Shown here piece after piece: positions 52,176-60,730 of a stretch of 64,000 nucleotides of DNA (the stretch's first letter is position 1; each line of letters opens with the position of its first letter). The stretch is taken from positions 207,523 through 271,522 of the forward strand of contig JAXMMT010000009.1 in NCBI GenBank assembly GCA_034399355.1. The letters run 5' to 3'. This stretch comes from UBA2279 sp034399355 (GTDB lineage: Bacteria > Actinomycetota > Coriobacteriia > Anaerosomatales > Anaerosomataceae). The position numbers and the translations under genes were made by a program. Under the pieces are notes generated by a model. The model made no database searches and was not told where the DNA came from. It saw only the letters and a program-made list of their open reading frames with translations.

Positions 52176-54226
52176 GACGCCTCACCCGCTTCCGTCGACG
52201 GGGACACACACTCAGGTGAGGTGATGCCGTCCCGACCTGTGGCACGCGTCCCCCCGCCGTCGCGCAGCATCTCACCTTTGTCGAATATCATCAGCTCGCG
52301 ATGGTAGAAAGAGAGCTCGTACTGGCCGGTGTGTTGCAGCGCACCGGTCGGGCACTGCTCGGCGCAGAGCCCGCAGAAACAACACTTGGTGAGGTCGAGT
52401 TCGTACGTGGTCAGACAGCGCGCGCCCGGCTCATCGGTGCGCTCGACCGTGATCGCATAGTCGGGACATGTCCGCGCACAGAATGTGCAGCCCACACAGA
52501 CCTCGGACTCGCATCGCAAGCAGCGCGCGGCCTCGGCCATAGCCTCCTCGCGCGTGAGCCCTGGCTCCACGAGACGAAAGTCAGTGACCCGCTCCTCGGG
52601 ATCGGCGAGCTCGATGACCGCCCTACGCCACTCCGGTTCCACGTAATCAAAATCAACCGGACCGTACTTCTCGGGAACCGGTACCGGTCGCGGAACACGA
52701 CCCTCGGTCAACGACTGTCCGTCAAGGTAGCGGTGGATGGAGGTCGCGGCTTCGTGTCCAGTCGCAATCGATGCGATAGCGCTCCCCGGACCGCTGATGA
52801 CCTCTCCGCAGGCGAAGACGCCGGGCACAGACGCCGTGAACTCGGCACCATCGACGACCAGCTGGCCTCTGTCGGAGACGAGCAGCTCGGTGCCACTCAA
52901 AAGATCATCGAGCACGGCGGCCTGACCGATGGAGAACACGACGACGTCAGTCGCGATGTCGCTGGTGTCATCACCATAGGTCGGCGCAAAGCGGCCGGTC
53001 TCGTCGAACACCGATAAGCAAGGCCGCATCCGCATCCCGGTGACTTTGCTCGCGCTGCTCAGTACTTCCACGGGACCAAGCGAGCACATCGCAATGACAC
53101 CTTCATCGATGGCCTCCTCGATCTCCCACGGATGGCACGGCATCTCAGGATCACTTTCCAGACACGCCAGCCGCACTTCCGAGGCGCCCACGCGCAACGC
53201 ACACCGCGCAACGTCCACGGCCACGTTACCGCCGCCGATGACGAGGACTCGCTTACCTGCGACCCCCGCGTCGCCGAGGTTGTTGGCGGCCAGCAGGAAC
53301 TCCAGCGCCCCAGTGACGCCTTCCGCGTCGGTGCCCGGCAGCGGTAGGATCCGGCTCTGCTGCAAGCCGACTGCGATCAAGACAGCGTCGTTGTCACGCA
53401 TGATATTTGCGAGCATGACGTCCTTGCCGACTTTCACGTCGCAGTGTAGATCCAGCCCCATCGCGACGATGTTGTCGATCTCGTTGTAGAGCACATCACG
53501 CGGAAGGCGGTAGGGTGGCACACCCGTAGACAGCGCTCCCCCCGGCTTAGACTCCCCTTCATACATCAGCACGGTGTAGCCGAGGCGCATCAAATCGTGG
53601 GCCGCAGTCAGCCCGGACGGCCCTGCGCCGATGATCGCGACTCGCTGGCCGCGCGTCTGCGGGAGTGGCTTGATGCGCTCAGAGGCCACCTTCCGGTACT
53701 CCTCGTAGGCAAAACGGTGCAGCGGCCGAATCGAGACCGGTTCGTCATAGCGGGTTCGGCGGCATGCCGTCTCACACGGATAGTGGCAGATGGCACCGAG
53801 CACGCCAGGCAGCGTGTTGCGCTCACGGACGAGTTCGTAGGCTTCAGGCGCACGGTCCTCGGCGACCAGGAAGGACTGGCCGCGAGCATCCACGTTGGCC
53901 GGACAGTTGCCCATGCACGGCGACAGTCTATCCTCGCGATACAACCCGTCGACGACCCCGTTGTACTCGTCCGGTGGCGCCGAGATGAGATCGATCGCAT
54001 CGCGACCCAGCGCGCCGCGCAGGTATAGCGGGCCCCGCCAACGATTGCTGATCGCCAGCTTCTCGGCCGGATATCGCACGGTGACCGGGGCGCGTCGAGA
54101 TGCCCGCGCGGTGATTCCGAGTCCAGTCAGCAGCGAGCGCGCACCCTCAAAAATGCCCTTCACTCCGGGGGAGTACTCGTCCGAGACCGTCTCGGGCACC
54201 TTGAGCCTGTCGCGTTCTACAGCCAT
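52172..54226 (-). CDS. nuoI: NuoI-flavoprotein fusion: complex I subunit I with inserted GltD-like oxidoreductase domain
   Basis: 684 aa from ATG 54226, overlapping the nuoH stop. Residues about 15-70 are the NuoI N-terminus (amphipathic helix GVKGIFEGARSLLTGLGITA, then APVTVRYPAEK and RWRGPLYL). Residues about 100-505 are a GltD/NfnB-type flavoprotein: Fer4_20-like cysteines C104, C108, C147, C151, C155; FAD site VAIIGAGPSGLTAAHDLMRL; second dinucleotide site VLVIGGGNVAVDVARCALRV; FACGEVISGPGSAIASI. Residues about 575-655 are the NuoI double [4Fe-4S] ferredoxin (C577, C580, C583, C587; C615, C618, C621, C625) ending in the NuoI-like ELSFYHRELMIFDKGEML. It occupies the nuoI slot between nuoH and nuoJ. 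No nuoE, nuoF or nuoG is nearby, so this domain probably supplies electron input; the donor is unknown. Confidence 0.9.
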   Translation of the reverse strand: MAVERDRLKVPETVSDEYSPGVKGIFEGARSLLTGLGITARASRRAPVTVRYPAEKLAISNRWRGPLYLRGALGRDAIDLISAPPDEYNGVVDGLYREDRLSPCMGNCPANVDARGQSFLVAEDRAPEAYELVRERNTLPGVLGAICHYPCETACRRTRYDEPVSIRPLHRFAYEEYRKVASERIKPLPQTRGQRVAIIGAGPSGLTAAHDLMRLGYTVLMYEGESKPGGALSTGVPPYRLPRDVLYNEIDNIVAMGLDLHCDVKVGKDVMLANIMRDNDAVLIAVGLQQSRILPLPGTDAEGVTGALEFLLAANNLGDAGVAGKRVLVIGGGNVAVDVARCALRVGASEVRLACLESDPEMPCHPWEIEEAIDEGVIAMCSLGPVEVLSSASKVTGMRMRPCLSVFDETGRFAPTYGDDTSDIATDVVVFSIGQAAVLDDLLSGTELLVSDRGQLVVDGAEFTASVPGVFACGEVISGPGSAIASIATGHEAATSIHRYLDGQSLTEGRVPRPVPVPEKYGPVDFDYVEPEWRRAVIELADPEERVTDFRLVEPGLTREEAMAEAARCLRCESEVCVGCTFCARTCPDYAITVERTDEPGARCLTTYELDLTKCCFCGLCAEQCPTGALQHTGQYELSFYHRELMIFDKGEMLRDGGGTRATGRDGITSPECVSPSTEAGEAS

Positions 54227-55164
54227 GCGGCGATCACCCCCGCAACAAGCAGCTGGCCGAGCGCGACCGGCGTAAGGATCTTCCAGCAAAAAGCCATGAG
54301 CTGGTCCTGACGCATGCGGGGCAACGTCCACTTGATCCACATGATCACCGTCATGAGCACCGCGGCGACCACGATGAAAGCGACAACGCCGAACACTCCG
54401 GGCAGAAGGCGGTATCCGCCGAGGAACATCGCAGCGCCGAACAGGCTCGCCGAGATCATGCCGCCGTATTCGCCCATCATGAAGACCGCCCAGCGAATGC
54501 CCGAGTAGTCAGCGAAGTAGCCAGCAACGAGTTCAGATTCAGCCTCGGGGATGTCGAAGGGACCACGGTTCATCTCGGCGATTGATGAGATCAGGTAGAC
54601 GATGAAGCCCACGAACGTGACCGGAATCCACCACCACTCCCATGCATCCATCACACCCACAGGGCGCAGCGTACCCGCCAACACCAGCACGGAGAGTACT
54701 GACAGCGACCGAGGTACCTCATAGCTCACCATCTGCGCGGCGGCGCGTACGCCTCCGAGCGAGGCGAGCGTGTTGTGCGACGCCCACGCCGAGAACAGGA
54801 TGCCAAGCACGGAGATCGACGGCACCGCGAGGAAGAAGAACGCGCCCACGCTCGCATCGAACGGCGCCCACCCTGCCACGAACGGAATGACTGCCATCGA
54901 CATCGCAATCGGCGCAAAGACCGCGAGCGGCGCGTAGCGGAAGAATGGCCCGTCTGCCGCGTCCGGCACGATGTCCTCTTTAAGGAGCAGCTTGAGCACG
55001 TCGGCGACCATCTGAAGCGACCCTGCGGGCCCGATTTGCTGCGGCCCGAGGCGTAACTGGATGCGGGCGGCAACCTTGCGCTCCCACCACACACCGATGG
55101 TCGCCCCGACTGCGATGACGAGAACCCCTGAGACACCCCATAGCATTCCCCAAAAAAAGCTCAC
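54217..55164 (-). CDS. nuoH: NADH-quinone oxidoreductase subunit H
   Basis: 315 aa, about eight helices. Quinone-site subunit: RIQLRLGPQQIGPAGSLQMV, ADVLKLLLKEDIVPDAAD, AFFFLAVPSISVLGILFSAW, NRGPFDIPEAESELVAGYFA, DYSGIRWAVFMMGEYGGM, WIKWTLPRMRQDQLMAFCWK. Overlaps nuoD by 4 bp. Confidence 0.96.
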   Translation of the reverse strand: MSFFWGMLWGVSGVLVIAVGATIGVWWERKVAARIQLRLGPQQIGPAGSLQMVADVLKLLLKEDIVPDAADGPFFRYAPLAVFAPIAMSMAVIPFVAGWAPFDASVGAFFFLAVPSISVLGILFSAWASHNTLASLGGVRAAAQMVSYEVPRSLSVLSVLVLAGTLRPVGVMDAWEWWWIPVTFVGFIVYLISSIAEMNRGPFDIPEAESELVAGYFADYSGIRWAVFMMGEYGGMISASLFGAAMFLGGYRLLPGVFGVVAFIVVAAVLMTVIMWIKWTLPRMRQDQLMAFCWKILTPVALGQLLVAGVIAAWL

Positions 55165-56264
55165 CGATCCACCTCCCCGAAGACGGGGTCGAGCGAACCG
55201 AGAATGACCACGAGGTCAGAAAGCGTATGCCCCTCGCCCAACTTGGGAAGCAGTGCGAGGTTGCAGAACGCAGGCGAGCGAACCTTCATGCGATACGGAC
55301 GGGGCGTACCGTCCGACACCAGATATACGCCGAGAGAACCGCGGGCGCTCTCGATGTGGTCGTAGGCTTCTCCGGGAGGCGGTGCGAGCAGCCTCGGGAT
55401 ACCCTCAGCCATCACCGGGCCGGATTCCATCTGGTCCAGCGCCTGCTCGATGATGCGGCAGCTTTCGATGCACTCCCAGAGACGAACCCGCGCGCGGTCG
55501 TAGCAGTCGCCGTTCGACCCGACCGGCACGTCGAAGTCCAGACGCGGGTAGATGCTGTAGGCGTCATCACGACGAAGGTCCCAGCTCACACCGGAACCCC
55601 GGGCCACAGGACCCGACGCGCCCCAGGCGACAGCGTCTTCAGCTGAGAGGACCCCGATGCCCTTCATGCGCTGGCGTGCGATCACGTTGCCGAAGAGTAG
55701 CCGGTCGATCTCGGCCATCGCGGTAGGGTGGCTGCGACAGAACGCCCGCACGTTGTCTGCCCAACCCTCGGGTGTGTCCATCGACACACCGCCCGGGCGG
55801 ACATAGTTGTAGGTCAGACGCGCCCCACACAGCTGTTCGAACAGGTCGACAACCTGCTCACGCTGGTTGAACGTGTACATGAACACACTGGTCGCTCCCG
55901 TATCGGCGCCCACCGGCCCCACTGACATCATGTGGCTGGCGATCCGCTGGAGCTCGCACACGATGACTCGGATGTACTCTGCGCGCTCAGGGACACGAAT
56001 ACCGGCCACGCGCTCGACAGCACGGCAGTACGCCCAGTTGGCATACATCGAGCCAACGTAGTCGAGCCGGTCGGTCAGTGGAACGACCTGCAGGTATGTG
56101 CGATTCTCGGCCATCTTCTCGATGCCGCGATGCAGATGTCCGATGACGACCTCTACGTGACGCACGATCTCGCCGTCCAGCGTGACGACCATGCGGCACA
56201 CGCCGTGAGTGGAGGGGTGCGACGGACCTATGTTGACGACGAGTTCTTCAGACAGCGCACACAC
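55161..56264 (-). CDS. nuoD: NADH-quinone oxidoreductase subunit D
   Basis: 367 aa. NiFe-hydrogenase large-subunit-like protein forming the quinone chamber: NIGPSHPSTHGVCRMVVTLD, GHLHRGIEKMAENRTYLQVV, DRLDYVGSMYANWAYC, ASHMMSVGPVGADTGATSVF, YNYVRPGGVSMD. No Ni-binding Cys pairs, as expected for NuoD. GTG start 3 bp after the nuoC stop. Confidence 0.96.
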   Translation of the reverse strand: MCALSEELVVNIGPSHPSTHGVCRMVVTLDGEIVRHVEVVIGHLHRGIEKMAENRTYLQVVPLTDRLDYVGSMYANWAYCRAVERVAGIRVPERAEYIRVIVCELQRIASHMMSVGPVGADTGATSVFMYTFNQREQVVDLFEQLCGARLTYNYVRPGGVSMDTPEGWADNVRAFCRSHPTAMAEIDRLLFGNVIARQRMKGIGVLSAEDAVAWGASGPVARGSGVSWDLRRDDAYSIYPRLDFDVPVGSNGDCYDRARVRLWECIESCRIIEQALDQMESGPVMAEGIPRLLAPPPGEAYDHIESARGSLGVYLVSDGTPRPYRMKVRSPAFCNLALLPKLGEGHTLSDLVVILGSLDPVFGEVDR

Positions 56265-56267
56265 CTC

Positions 56268-56729
56268 CTAGATGTAGTCGGGACGGCGGATGATCCGCTC
56301 GTCTTCGTAGTCTTTGCGAAGCGGGAAACCCACCCAGTCATCTGTGAGAAGAATGCGGCGAAGATCAGGGTGTCCATCGAAGACGATGCCGAACATGTCG
56401 TAGGCCTCGCGCTCCTGCCAGTCCGCTGCCGGCCACAGGTCGTAGACAGACGGAATGTGAGGGTCCTCGCGCGGTACATGAGTCTTGAGAAAAATGCCGG
56501 TCTGCATTGCCCGCGACTGGATTCGATAGACGAGCTCAAAAGTCTCGCCGCGATCCACTGCGGTCACCATGCCGAGAAAGCCAAACCCCCAGTCACGCAT
56601 ATCGGAGGCGGCCGAGTGCAACTGCTCAGGTGCAACCGTCAGTGACCCGTCACCAAACTCGACCGAGAACAGCGGGCAGAGATCCGGGTACGCAGCGCAG
56701 AGGTACTCGCGCAGCTTATTGATGTTCAC
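56268..56729 (-). CDS. nuoC: NADH-quinone oxidoreductase subunit C
   Basis: 153 aa, the 30-kDa subunit. Signature ERPXR-like segment appears as DWQEREAYDMFGIVFDGHPD followed by LRRILLTDDWVGFPLRKDYE, and the N-terminal FELVYRIQS region is typical. Overlaps nuoB by 4 bp. Confidence 0.94.
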   Translation of the reverse strand: MNINKLREYLCAAYPDLCPLFSVEFGDGSLTVAPEQLHSAASDMRDWGFGFLGMVTAVDRGETFELVYRIQSRAMQTGIFLKTHVPREDPHIPSVYDLWPAADWQEREAYDMFGIVFDGHPDLRRILLTDDWVGFPLRKDYEDERIIRRPDYI

Positions 56730-57319
56730 CGGTCCTCACCGTCCTCCGCATCAGCGGCAAGGTCACCCTTACGGGGGTCCTCAGGCCGGGGAAGTAGATA
56801 CTCGACTTCGCGCTCACGTCCGGGGGCGATGGAGTCGGACGAGACCTTCTTGCGCAGCTGGAAGATCGCATCCTGCAACGCTTCAGGTCGGGGCGGGCAG
56901 CCGGCGATGTACACGTCCACCGGCAGAATCTCCTCGACACCGCGAACAACCGAATACGTGTCGTAGTAGAAGATGCCGCCGGAAATCGCACAGTTGCCCA
57001 TAGCGATGACCCACTTTGGATCCGGCATCTGGTCGTAGAGCCGCTTCACCGCCGGCGCCATCTTGTGGGTGATCGTCCCGGCCACGACCATCACGTCAGT
57101 GAACCGGGGATCGGCGCGCGGAATGGTTCCATGTCGGTCGAAATCGAACCGCGCAAAAGACGCTGCAATCAGCTCCATTGCGCAGCACGCAGTGCCCATG
57201 GGCATTGTCCACAGCGATTTACCGCGTGACCAGTCCATGATCGCGTCGACGCTGGTAAGGATGATGCCACCACCTGGAGAGCGCTCGAGAGCCTTCCCGA
57301 GATCGTCTATGAAGGCCAC
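56726..57319 (-). CDS. nuoB: NADH-quinone oxidoreductase subunit B
   Basis: 197 aa. Binds cluster N2: MGTACCAMELIAAS (tandem Cys), VIAMGNCAISGGIFY and VDVYIAGCPPRPEALQDAIF supply the four cysteines. The C-terminal 40 residues form an acidic tail with PGREREVEYLLPRP. Overlaps nuoA by 13 bp. Confidence 0.96.
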   Translation of the reverse strand: MAFIDDLGKALERSPGGGIILTSVDAIMDWSRGKSLWTMPMGTACCAMELIAASFARFDFDRHGTIPRADPRFTDVMVVAGTITHKMAPAVKRLYDQMPDPKWVIAMGNCAISGGIFYYDTYSVVRGVEEILPVDVYIAGCPPRPEALQDAIFQLRKKVSSDSIAPGREREVEYLLPRPEDPRKGDLAADAEDGEDR

Positions 57320-57675
57320 CGCAGGGCCCCCTTACGCCAGGCGTAGTACAGGCCGAACGCAAGGAAGAGCACGAATGAGCCGACCTCGATGGCTCCGATG
57401 ACCGAGCCTTTGACAGCCGGGGCGACAGCGAACAGCAGGACCGTCTCAGCATCGAAGATGACGAACAGCAAAGCGACTGTGGAGAATCGCAGATTGACCG
57501 GACGCCACGGCGAGCCCGCTTGCGGTATGCCGCACTCGAACGCGGTATTCTTCATGCCGCCCGGTGACCGGGGTGCAAGAAGGCGATTGGCTCCGAAGAG
57601 CAGGAGCAGGAAGATGACCGGGCCCGCTGCGAGCCCCAGGACGAACAGCACGCTGTCCGAAGACGCAAACTGCAC
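57307..57675 (-). CDS. nuoA: NADH-quinone oxidoreductase subunit A
   Basis: 122 aa, three helices. Conserved loop KNTAFECGIPQAGSPWRPVN, with the redox-sensitive Cys, is followed by FSTVALLFVIFDAETVLLFA. GTG start with a GGGGGG purine run just upstream. First gene of the operon. Confidence 0.94.
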   Translation of the reverse strand: MQFASSDSVLFVLGLAAGPVIFLLLLFGANRLLAPRSPGGMKNTAFECGIPQAGSPWRPVNLRFSTVALLFVIFDAETVLLFAVAPAVKGSVIGAIEVGSFVLFLAFGLYYAWRKGALRWPS

Positions 57676-57709
57676 GGACCCCCCTCTTCCTCGCCGAACG
57701 GTTTTCGGA

Positions 57710-57739
57710 TTTATAGCATGAAGTCACCTGCATTGTAAA
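57710..57739 (-). promoter_or_regulatory. nuo operon promoter
   Basis: Minus-strand TTTACA (57734-57739) and TATAAA (57710-57715) are 18 bp apart, about 35 bp before the nuoA start. The -35 element is embedded in the Rex-like palindrome. Confidence 0.6.
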
Positions 57740-57750
57740 CTTTGTTACAA
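57733..57750. promoter_or_regulatory. Candidate Rex (redox-sensing repressor) operator
   Basis: TTGTAAACTTTGTTACAA has perfect 6-bp arms TTGTAA/TTACAA around 6 bp. Known Rex sites are TTGTGAA-N4-TTCACAA and clostridial TTGTTAA-N4-TTAACAA, so this is a shortened but recognisable version. It overlaps the -35 box of the nuo promoter. Rex controls nuo genes in Streptomyces, which supports the inference. Confidence 0.5.
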
Positions 57751-57775
57751 AGTCAGGCTTCCCCAGGCTCTCCCC

Positions 57776-59758
57776 TCACTCGTTCGCAAGCCGCTCAAGC
57801 TCCTCGACAGCAGCCAGCCAGGCTTCTTCAAGCTTCGGCAACGCCCGCTTGACCTCACTGTACGCGGTTGTCGTCTCAAAAAAGCGCCGCTTGTCAGCGT
57901 ACACCTCAGGCTCGGCGAGTTCAGCGAGGAGCCGGTCATGTCGCGCCTGTGCCTCGGCCAATACTTTCTCAGCATCCCTCTCCCGCTGCTTCACGTCCTT
58001 CCCCACGCGGTAGAGACGGTTCCGTGCCTCGGCCTCGGCACGCTTCTGCTCCTTGGTCTTGGGACCGGAGACGGAGAGCTTGGTGCTCGTGCCAACAGGC
58101 GCACGCGCACGCTGCACGCCGACAGCAGCAGTAGAACGACTCTCCCCCGCCGCCATCTGCTCGCGCTTGAACAGGTAGTAGTCGTAGTCACCGTCGTAGA
58201 AGGTCACGCGCCCATCGACGACCTCGACGATCTTGTTCGCGACCGCGCGGATAAGGTGCCGGTCGTGCGTGATGAGTGCAAGCGTCCCGTTGTAGCGCTT
58301 GAGCGCCTGCTCGAGCACGTCGCTCGAGGCGATGTCGAGGTGATTGGTGGGCTCGTCCAGACACAGGAACGACGCCGGATGCACAAGCATCTTGGCGAGC
58401 GCGAGCCGTCCTCGCTCGCCGCCTGAGAGCACGCGCACCTTCTTCAGCACGTCGTCCCCGTGGAAGAGGAAAGCGCCGAGCAGACGCCGCGCCTCCTGCT
58501 GCGTCCACCCCGGCGCGACAGAGTCCAGCTCGGCCAGCACGGTCTTTCGTGCATCCAGCGCCTCAAGCTGATGCTGCGCGAAGTATGCGACGCTTACTTT
58601 ATGGCCGAGTCTACGCGTTCCCGCGTCGGGCTCTAGCGATCCGGCCAGCATCCGCAGCAGCGTTGACTTGCCGGCGCCATTGGGTCCGACAAGTGCGACC
58701 TTGTCGCCGCGGTAGAGGGCGAAGTCCAGTCCGTCGTAGACGACAAGAGCGTCGTAGGCTTTGCGCACGTCTTCCAGGCGCATGACCTCGTCACCCGTAC
58801 GCTCCGGCTGCGGGAATGCGAAGTGCACGGTCTTGCGCTCCTCGGGCAATTCGATGATCTCGAGCTTCTCGAGCATCTTGACGCGGCTCTGAACCTGCTT
58901 CGCCTTGGTCTGCTTGTAGCGGAAGCGATCGATGAATCGCTGCGTGTCGGCGATCTTGCGCTGTTGCTGGACGTAGGCAGCCCCCAGCTGCTCGAGGGCG
59001 AGTTCCTTCGCCGAGAGGTACTGCTGGTAATTGCCTTTGTAGACGGTGAGCTTGCGTTGATCGATATCGGCAACATGGTCGACGAGGCCGTCCATGAACG
59101 CACGGTCATGGCTGACCAGCACGATTCCACCGTCATAGCCGCGCAAGAAGCCCTCCAGCCAGGTCACCGACTCCAGGTCGAGGTGGTTGGTGGGCTCATC
59201 GAGCAGCAGCAGGTCCGGCTGCTGGAGCAGCAGTTTCGCCATCGCGATGCGCATGAGCCAGCCGCCGGAGAACTCGGCGGTGTCACGTGTCAGGTCGTGC
59301 TCTTTGAAGCCGAGACCCATGAGAACAGCGCGCGCATCGGACTCGAGTGTGTAGCCGCCGAGATGTTCGAAGCGGTCCCGCAGCCGCCCGTACTCCGCAA
59401 GCAGCGCTTCAAGCTCCTCGCCTTCCGGAGTGACGGCGATGTCCTCCTCCAGGACATGCAGCCGGTGCTCGATCGAGGTCACGTGCCCGGCGACCTTGAG
59501 CACCTCGGCCAGCACCGTTGAGCCGGCCATCTCGATCGCTTCCTGGCGCAGGTAGCCGATCACCACGTCTTTGGGCGCGATGGTCGATCCCTCGTCGCAG
59601 TCCTGCTCGCCGGCCATGATCTCGAGCAGCGTCGTTTTGCCCGCTCCGTTGGGGCCGACGAGTGCGATCCGGTCACGACCGCCAACGCGAAGAAACGCGT
59701 CCTTGAACAGGACGCGCTCGCCGAAGGTTTTCGTAACATGGTCGACGGTGATAATCAC
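57776..59758 (-). CDS. ABC-F family ATPase (translation factor type)
   Basis: 660 aa from GTG 59758 (VIITVDHVTKTFGERVLFKD). Two ABC domains in one chain without membrane segments: Walker A GPNGAGKTTLLEIMAG and GPNGAGKSTLLRMLAG, signatures FSGGWLMRIAMAKLL and LSGGERGRLALAKML, Walker B LLLDEPTNHLDLESV and LCLDEPTNHLDIASS. Between them lies the interdomain linker rich in Lys/Gln (FIDRFRYKQTKAKQVQSRV), and a C-terminal coiled coil follows (about 590-655). ABC-F proteins act on the ribosome E site. No visible resistance context. Confidence 0.93.
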   Translation of the reverse strand: MIITVDHVTKTFGERVLFKDAFLRVGGRDRIALVGPNGAGKTTLLEIMAGEQDCDEGSTIAPKDVVIGYLRQEAIEMAGSTVLAEVLKVAGHVTSIEHRLHVLEEDIAVTPEGEELEALLAEYGRLRDRFEHLGGYTLESDARAVLMGLGFKEHDLTRDTAEFSGGWLMRIAMAKLLLQQPDLLLLDEPTNHLDLESVTWLEGFLRGYDGGIVLVSHDRAFMDGLVDHVADIDQRKLTVYKGNYQQYLSAKELALEQLGAAYVQQQRKIADTQRFIDRFRYKQTKAKQVQSRVKMLEKLEIIELPEERKTVHFAFPQPERTGDEVMRLEDVRKAYDALVVYDGLDFALYRGDKVALVGPNGAGKSTLLRMLAGSLEPDAGTRRLGHKVSVAYFAQHQLEALDARKTVLAELDSVAPGWTQQEARRLLGAFLFHGDDVLKKVRVLSGGERGRLALAKMLVHPASFLCLDEPTNHLDIASSDVLEQALKRYNGTLALITHDRHLIRAVANKIVEVVDGRVTFYDGDYDYYLFKREQMAAGESRSTAAVGVQRARAPVGTSTKLSVSGPKTKEQKRAEAEARNRLYRVGKDVKQRERDAEKVLAEAQARHDRLLAELAEPEVYADKRRFFETTTAYSEVKRALPKLEEAWLAAVEELERLANE

Positions 59759-59792
59759 GTCGAACAGTCTACCACCGCAAGGAGGCACACTC

Positions 59793-59849
59793 ATGGCCGA
59801 ACACATCGACGTCCTGGTCATCGGTGGCGGAACGGCCGGCAACGCCGTG
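59793..59849 (+). pseudogene. 5' fragment of a FAD-dependent pyridine nucleotide oxidoreductase
   Basis: A perfect AAGGAGG precedes ATG 59793, and the first 19 codons read MAEHIDVLVIGGGTAGNAV, the FAD-binding start of a mercuric-reductase/dihydrolipoamide-dehydrogenase-like enzyme. After that the frame continues but similarity ends (DRCAVTGASGCPG...). Only 22 bp further begins the 3' end of a convergent gene. This is a gene truncated by deletion or rearrangement. Confidence 0.7.
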
Positions 59850-59871
59850 GACCGCTGCGCGGTGACGGGGG

Positions 59872-60183
59872 CTAGCGGCTGCCCCGGGAATAGCTGGGTT
59901 TGGGTGGCCGAGTACCGAGCTGCCGCCAGTCTGTCTCGGTCATCCCGACGTGGTAGTGCTCGGCGGCTTTACGGATATTCTCGAACGCGAGAGCCCGGTC
60001 CTCGTCAGAAACGTCGGTGAACTCCCCGAAGAGGGCGATCGCGTCACGCACGTAGGCGGCACCGGTAAGCGGTCCTTTGCGTTGCTTCGGGAATGCGAAC
60101 GCCGAATCGGGAAGATCGCGTTCTTTCGCCTCTGACAACTTGCCATGCGTGTCACGCAATCGCCACGTTGCATTGCTCGCCAT
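59872..60183 (-). CDS. Small hypothetical protein (DUF6582-like)
   Basis: 103 aa from ATG 60183 (MASNATWRLRDTHGKLSEAK); the 60240 start adds 19 unconvincing residues. The core LPDSAFAFPKQRKGPLTGAA followed by HVR-like YVRDAIALFGEFTDVSDED resembles, from memory, a small domain called DUF6582 found in prophage and plasmid proteins. It is orphaned between two truncated genes and next to a tRNA. Function unknown. Confidence 0.65.
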   Translation of the reverse strand: MASNATWRLRDTHGKLSEAKERDLPDSAFAFPKQRKGPLTGAAYVRDAIALFGEFTDVSDEDRALAFENIRKAAEHYHVGMTETDWRQLGTRPPKPSYSRGSR

Positions 60184-60326
60184 CACGAACCCCCGTTCCC
60201 GACTCTGTGTCTGGACGCGATCCTCGTTGGGTCTATACATACCGCACGCTGGCCGTGTCGAATCGCCAAGAGTACACGGACGCCCCGGCGTCGCCGCACT
60301 CCTCCGGCAAGGTCGCGCAAAGTGAA

Positions 60327-60369
60327 AGGGGCCCTTCGGAGTCCTGGAAATGGACTCCTCCGGGGCCTT
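60327..60369 (-). terminator. Terminator of tRNA-Val
   Basis: A long imperfect stem (GGCCCCGGAGGAGTCC with GGACTCCGAAGGGCCCC, 7-nt loop) followed on the minus strand by TTTCACTTT. It begins 10 bp beyond the tRNA 3' end. Confidence 0.75.
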
Positions 60370-60379
60370 CTATCATTCA

Positions 60380-60454
60380 TGGTGGGCGATACAGGATTTG
60401 AACCTGTGACTTCTTCCGTGTGAAGGAAGCGCTCTCCCACTGAGCTAATCGCCC
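60380..60454 (-). tRNA. tRNA-Val (anticodon CAC)
   Basis: 75 nt with encoded CCA. Acceptor GGGCGAT/ATCGCCC, D-arm AGCTCAGTGGGAGAGC, anticodon arm CTTCC-TTCACAC-GGAAG giving CAC, and T-arm ACAGGTTCAAATCCTGT. A -10-like TAGAAT lies 35-40 bp upstream (60489-60494). Confidence 0.95.
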
Positions 60455-60597
60455 GTACTTGTCGTCGCCTCACGCGACGGCGACGACCATTCTAACGCTA
60501 TGGAGCACCGAGGGGTACCCCGATCTCGCACGACAGTACCCACAAGCGCGGACACCCAGGAACCGCAAAGAGCACGGAACTAGCGACAGGTACGCGA

Positions 60598-60730
60598 GTG
60601 CCATCGCCACGCGCCGTCCACGCTCAAGCGTGTCCAGCACGACCACGTCGTGTCCCGCGTCGAGCAGCATCCGTGCGGTCACAGACCCTATGTAACCGGC
60701 GCCGCCGGTGAGAAGAATGCGCACGGTCAC
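60598..60730 (-). pseudogene. 5' fragment of UDP-glucose 4-epimerase-like gene
   Basis: GTG 60730 opens TVRILLTGGAGYIGSVTARM (Rossmann GxxGxxG of GalE) and DAGHDVVVLDTLERGRR, then similarity stops around codon 44 and the frame runs on as nonsense to 60470. The start overlaps the toxin gene's stop (GTGA), so it was or is translationally coupled to it. About 90% of a normal GalE is missing. Confidence 0.7.

Noticed and set aside
60093..60423. Short plus-strand ORFs over tRNA-Val and its terminator
   Set aside because: They run through a clear tRNA gene and a stem-loop terminator on the opposite strand.
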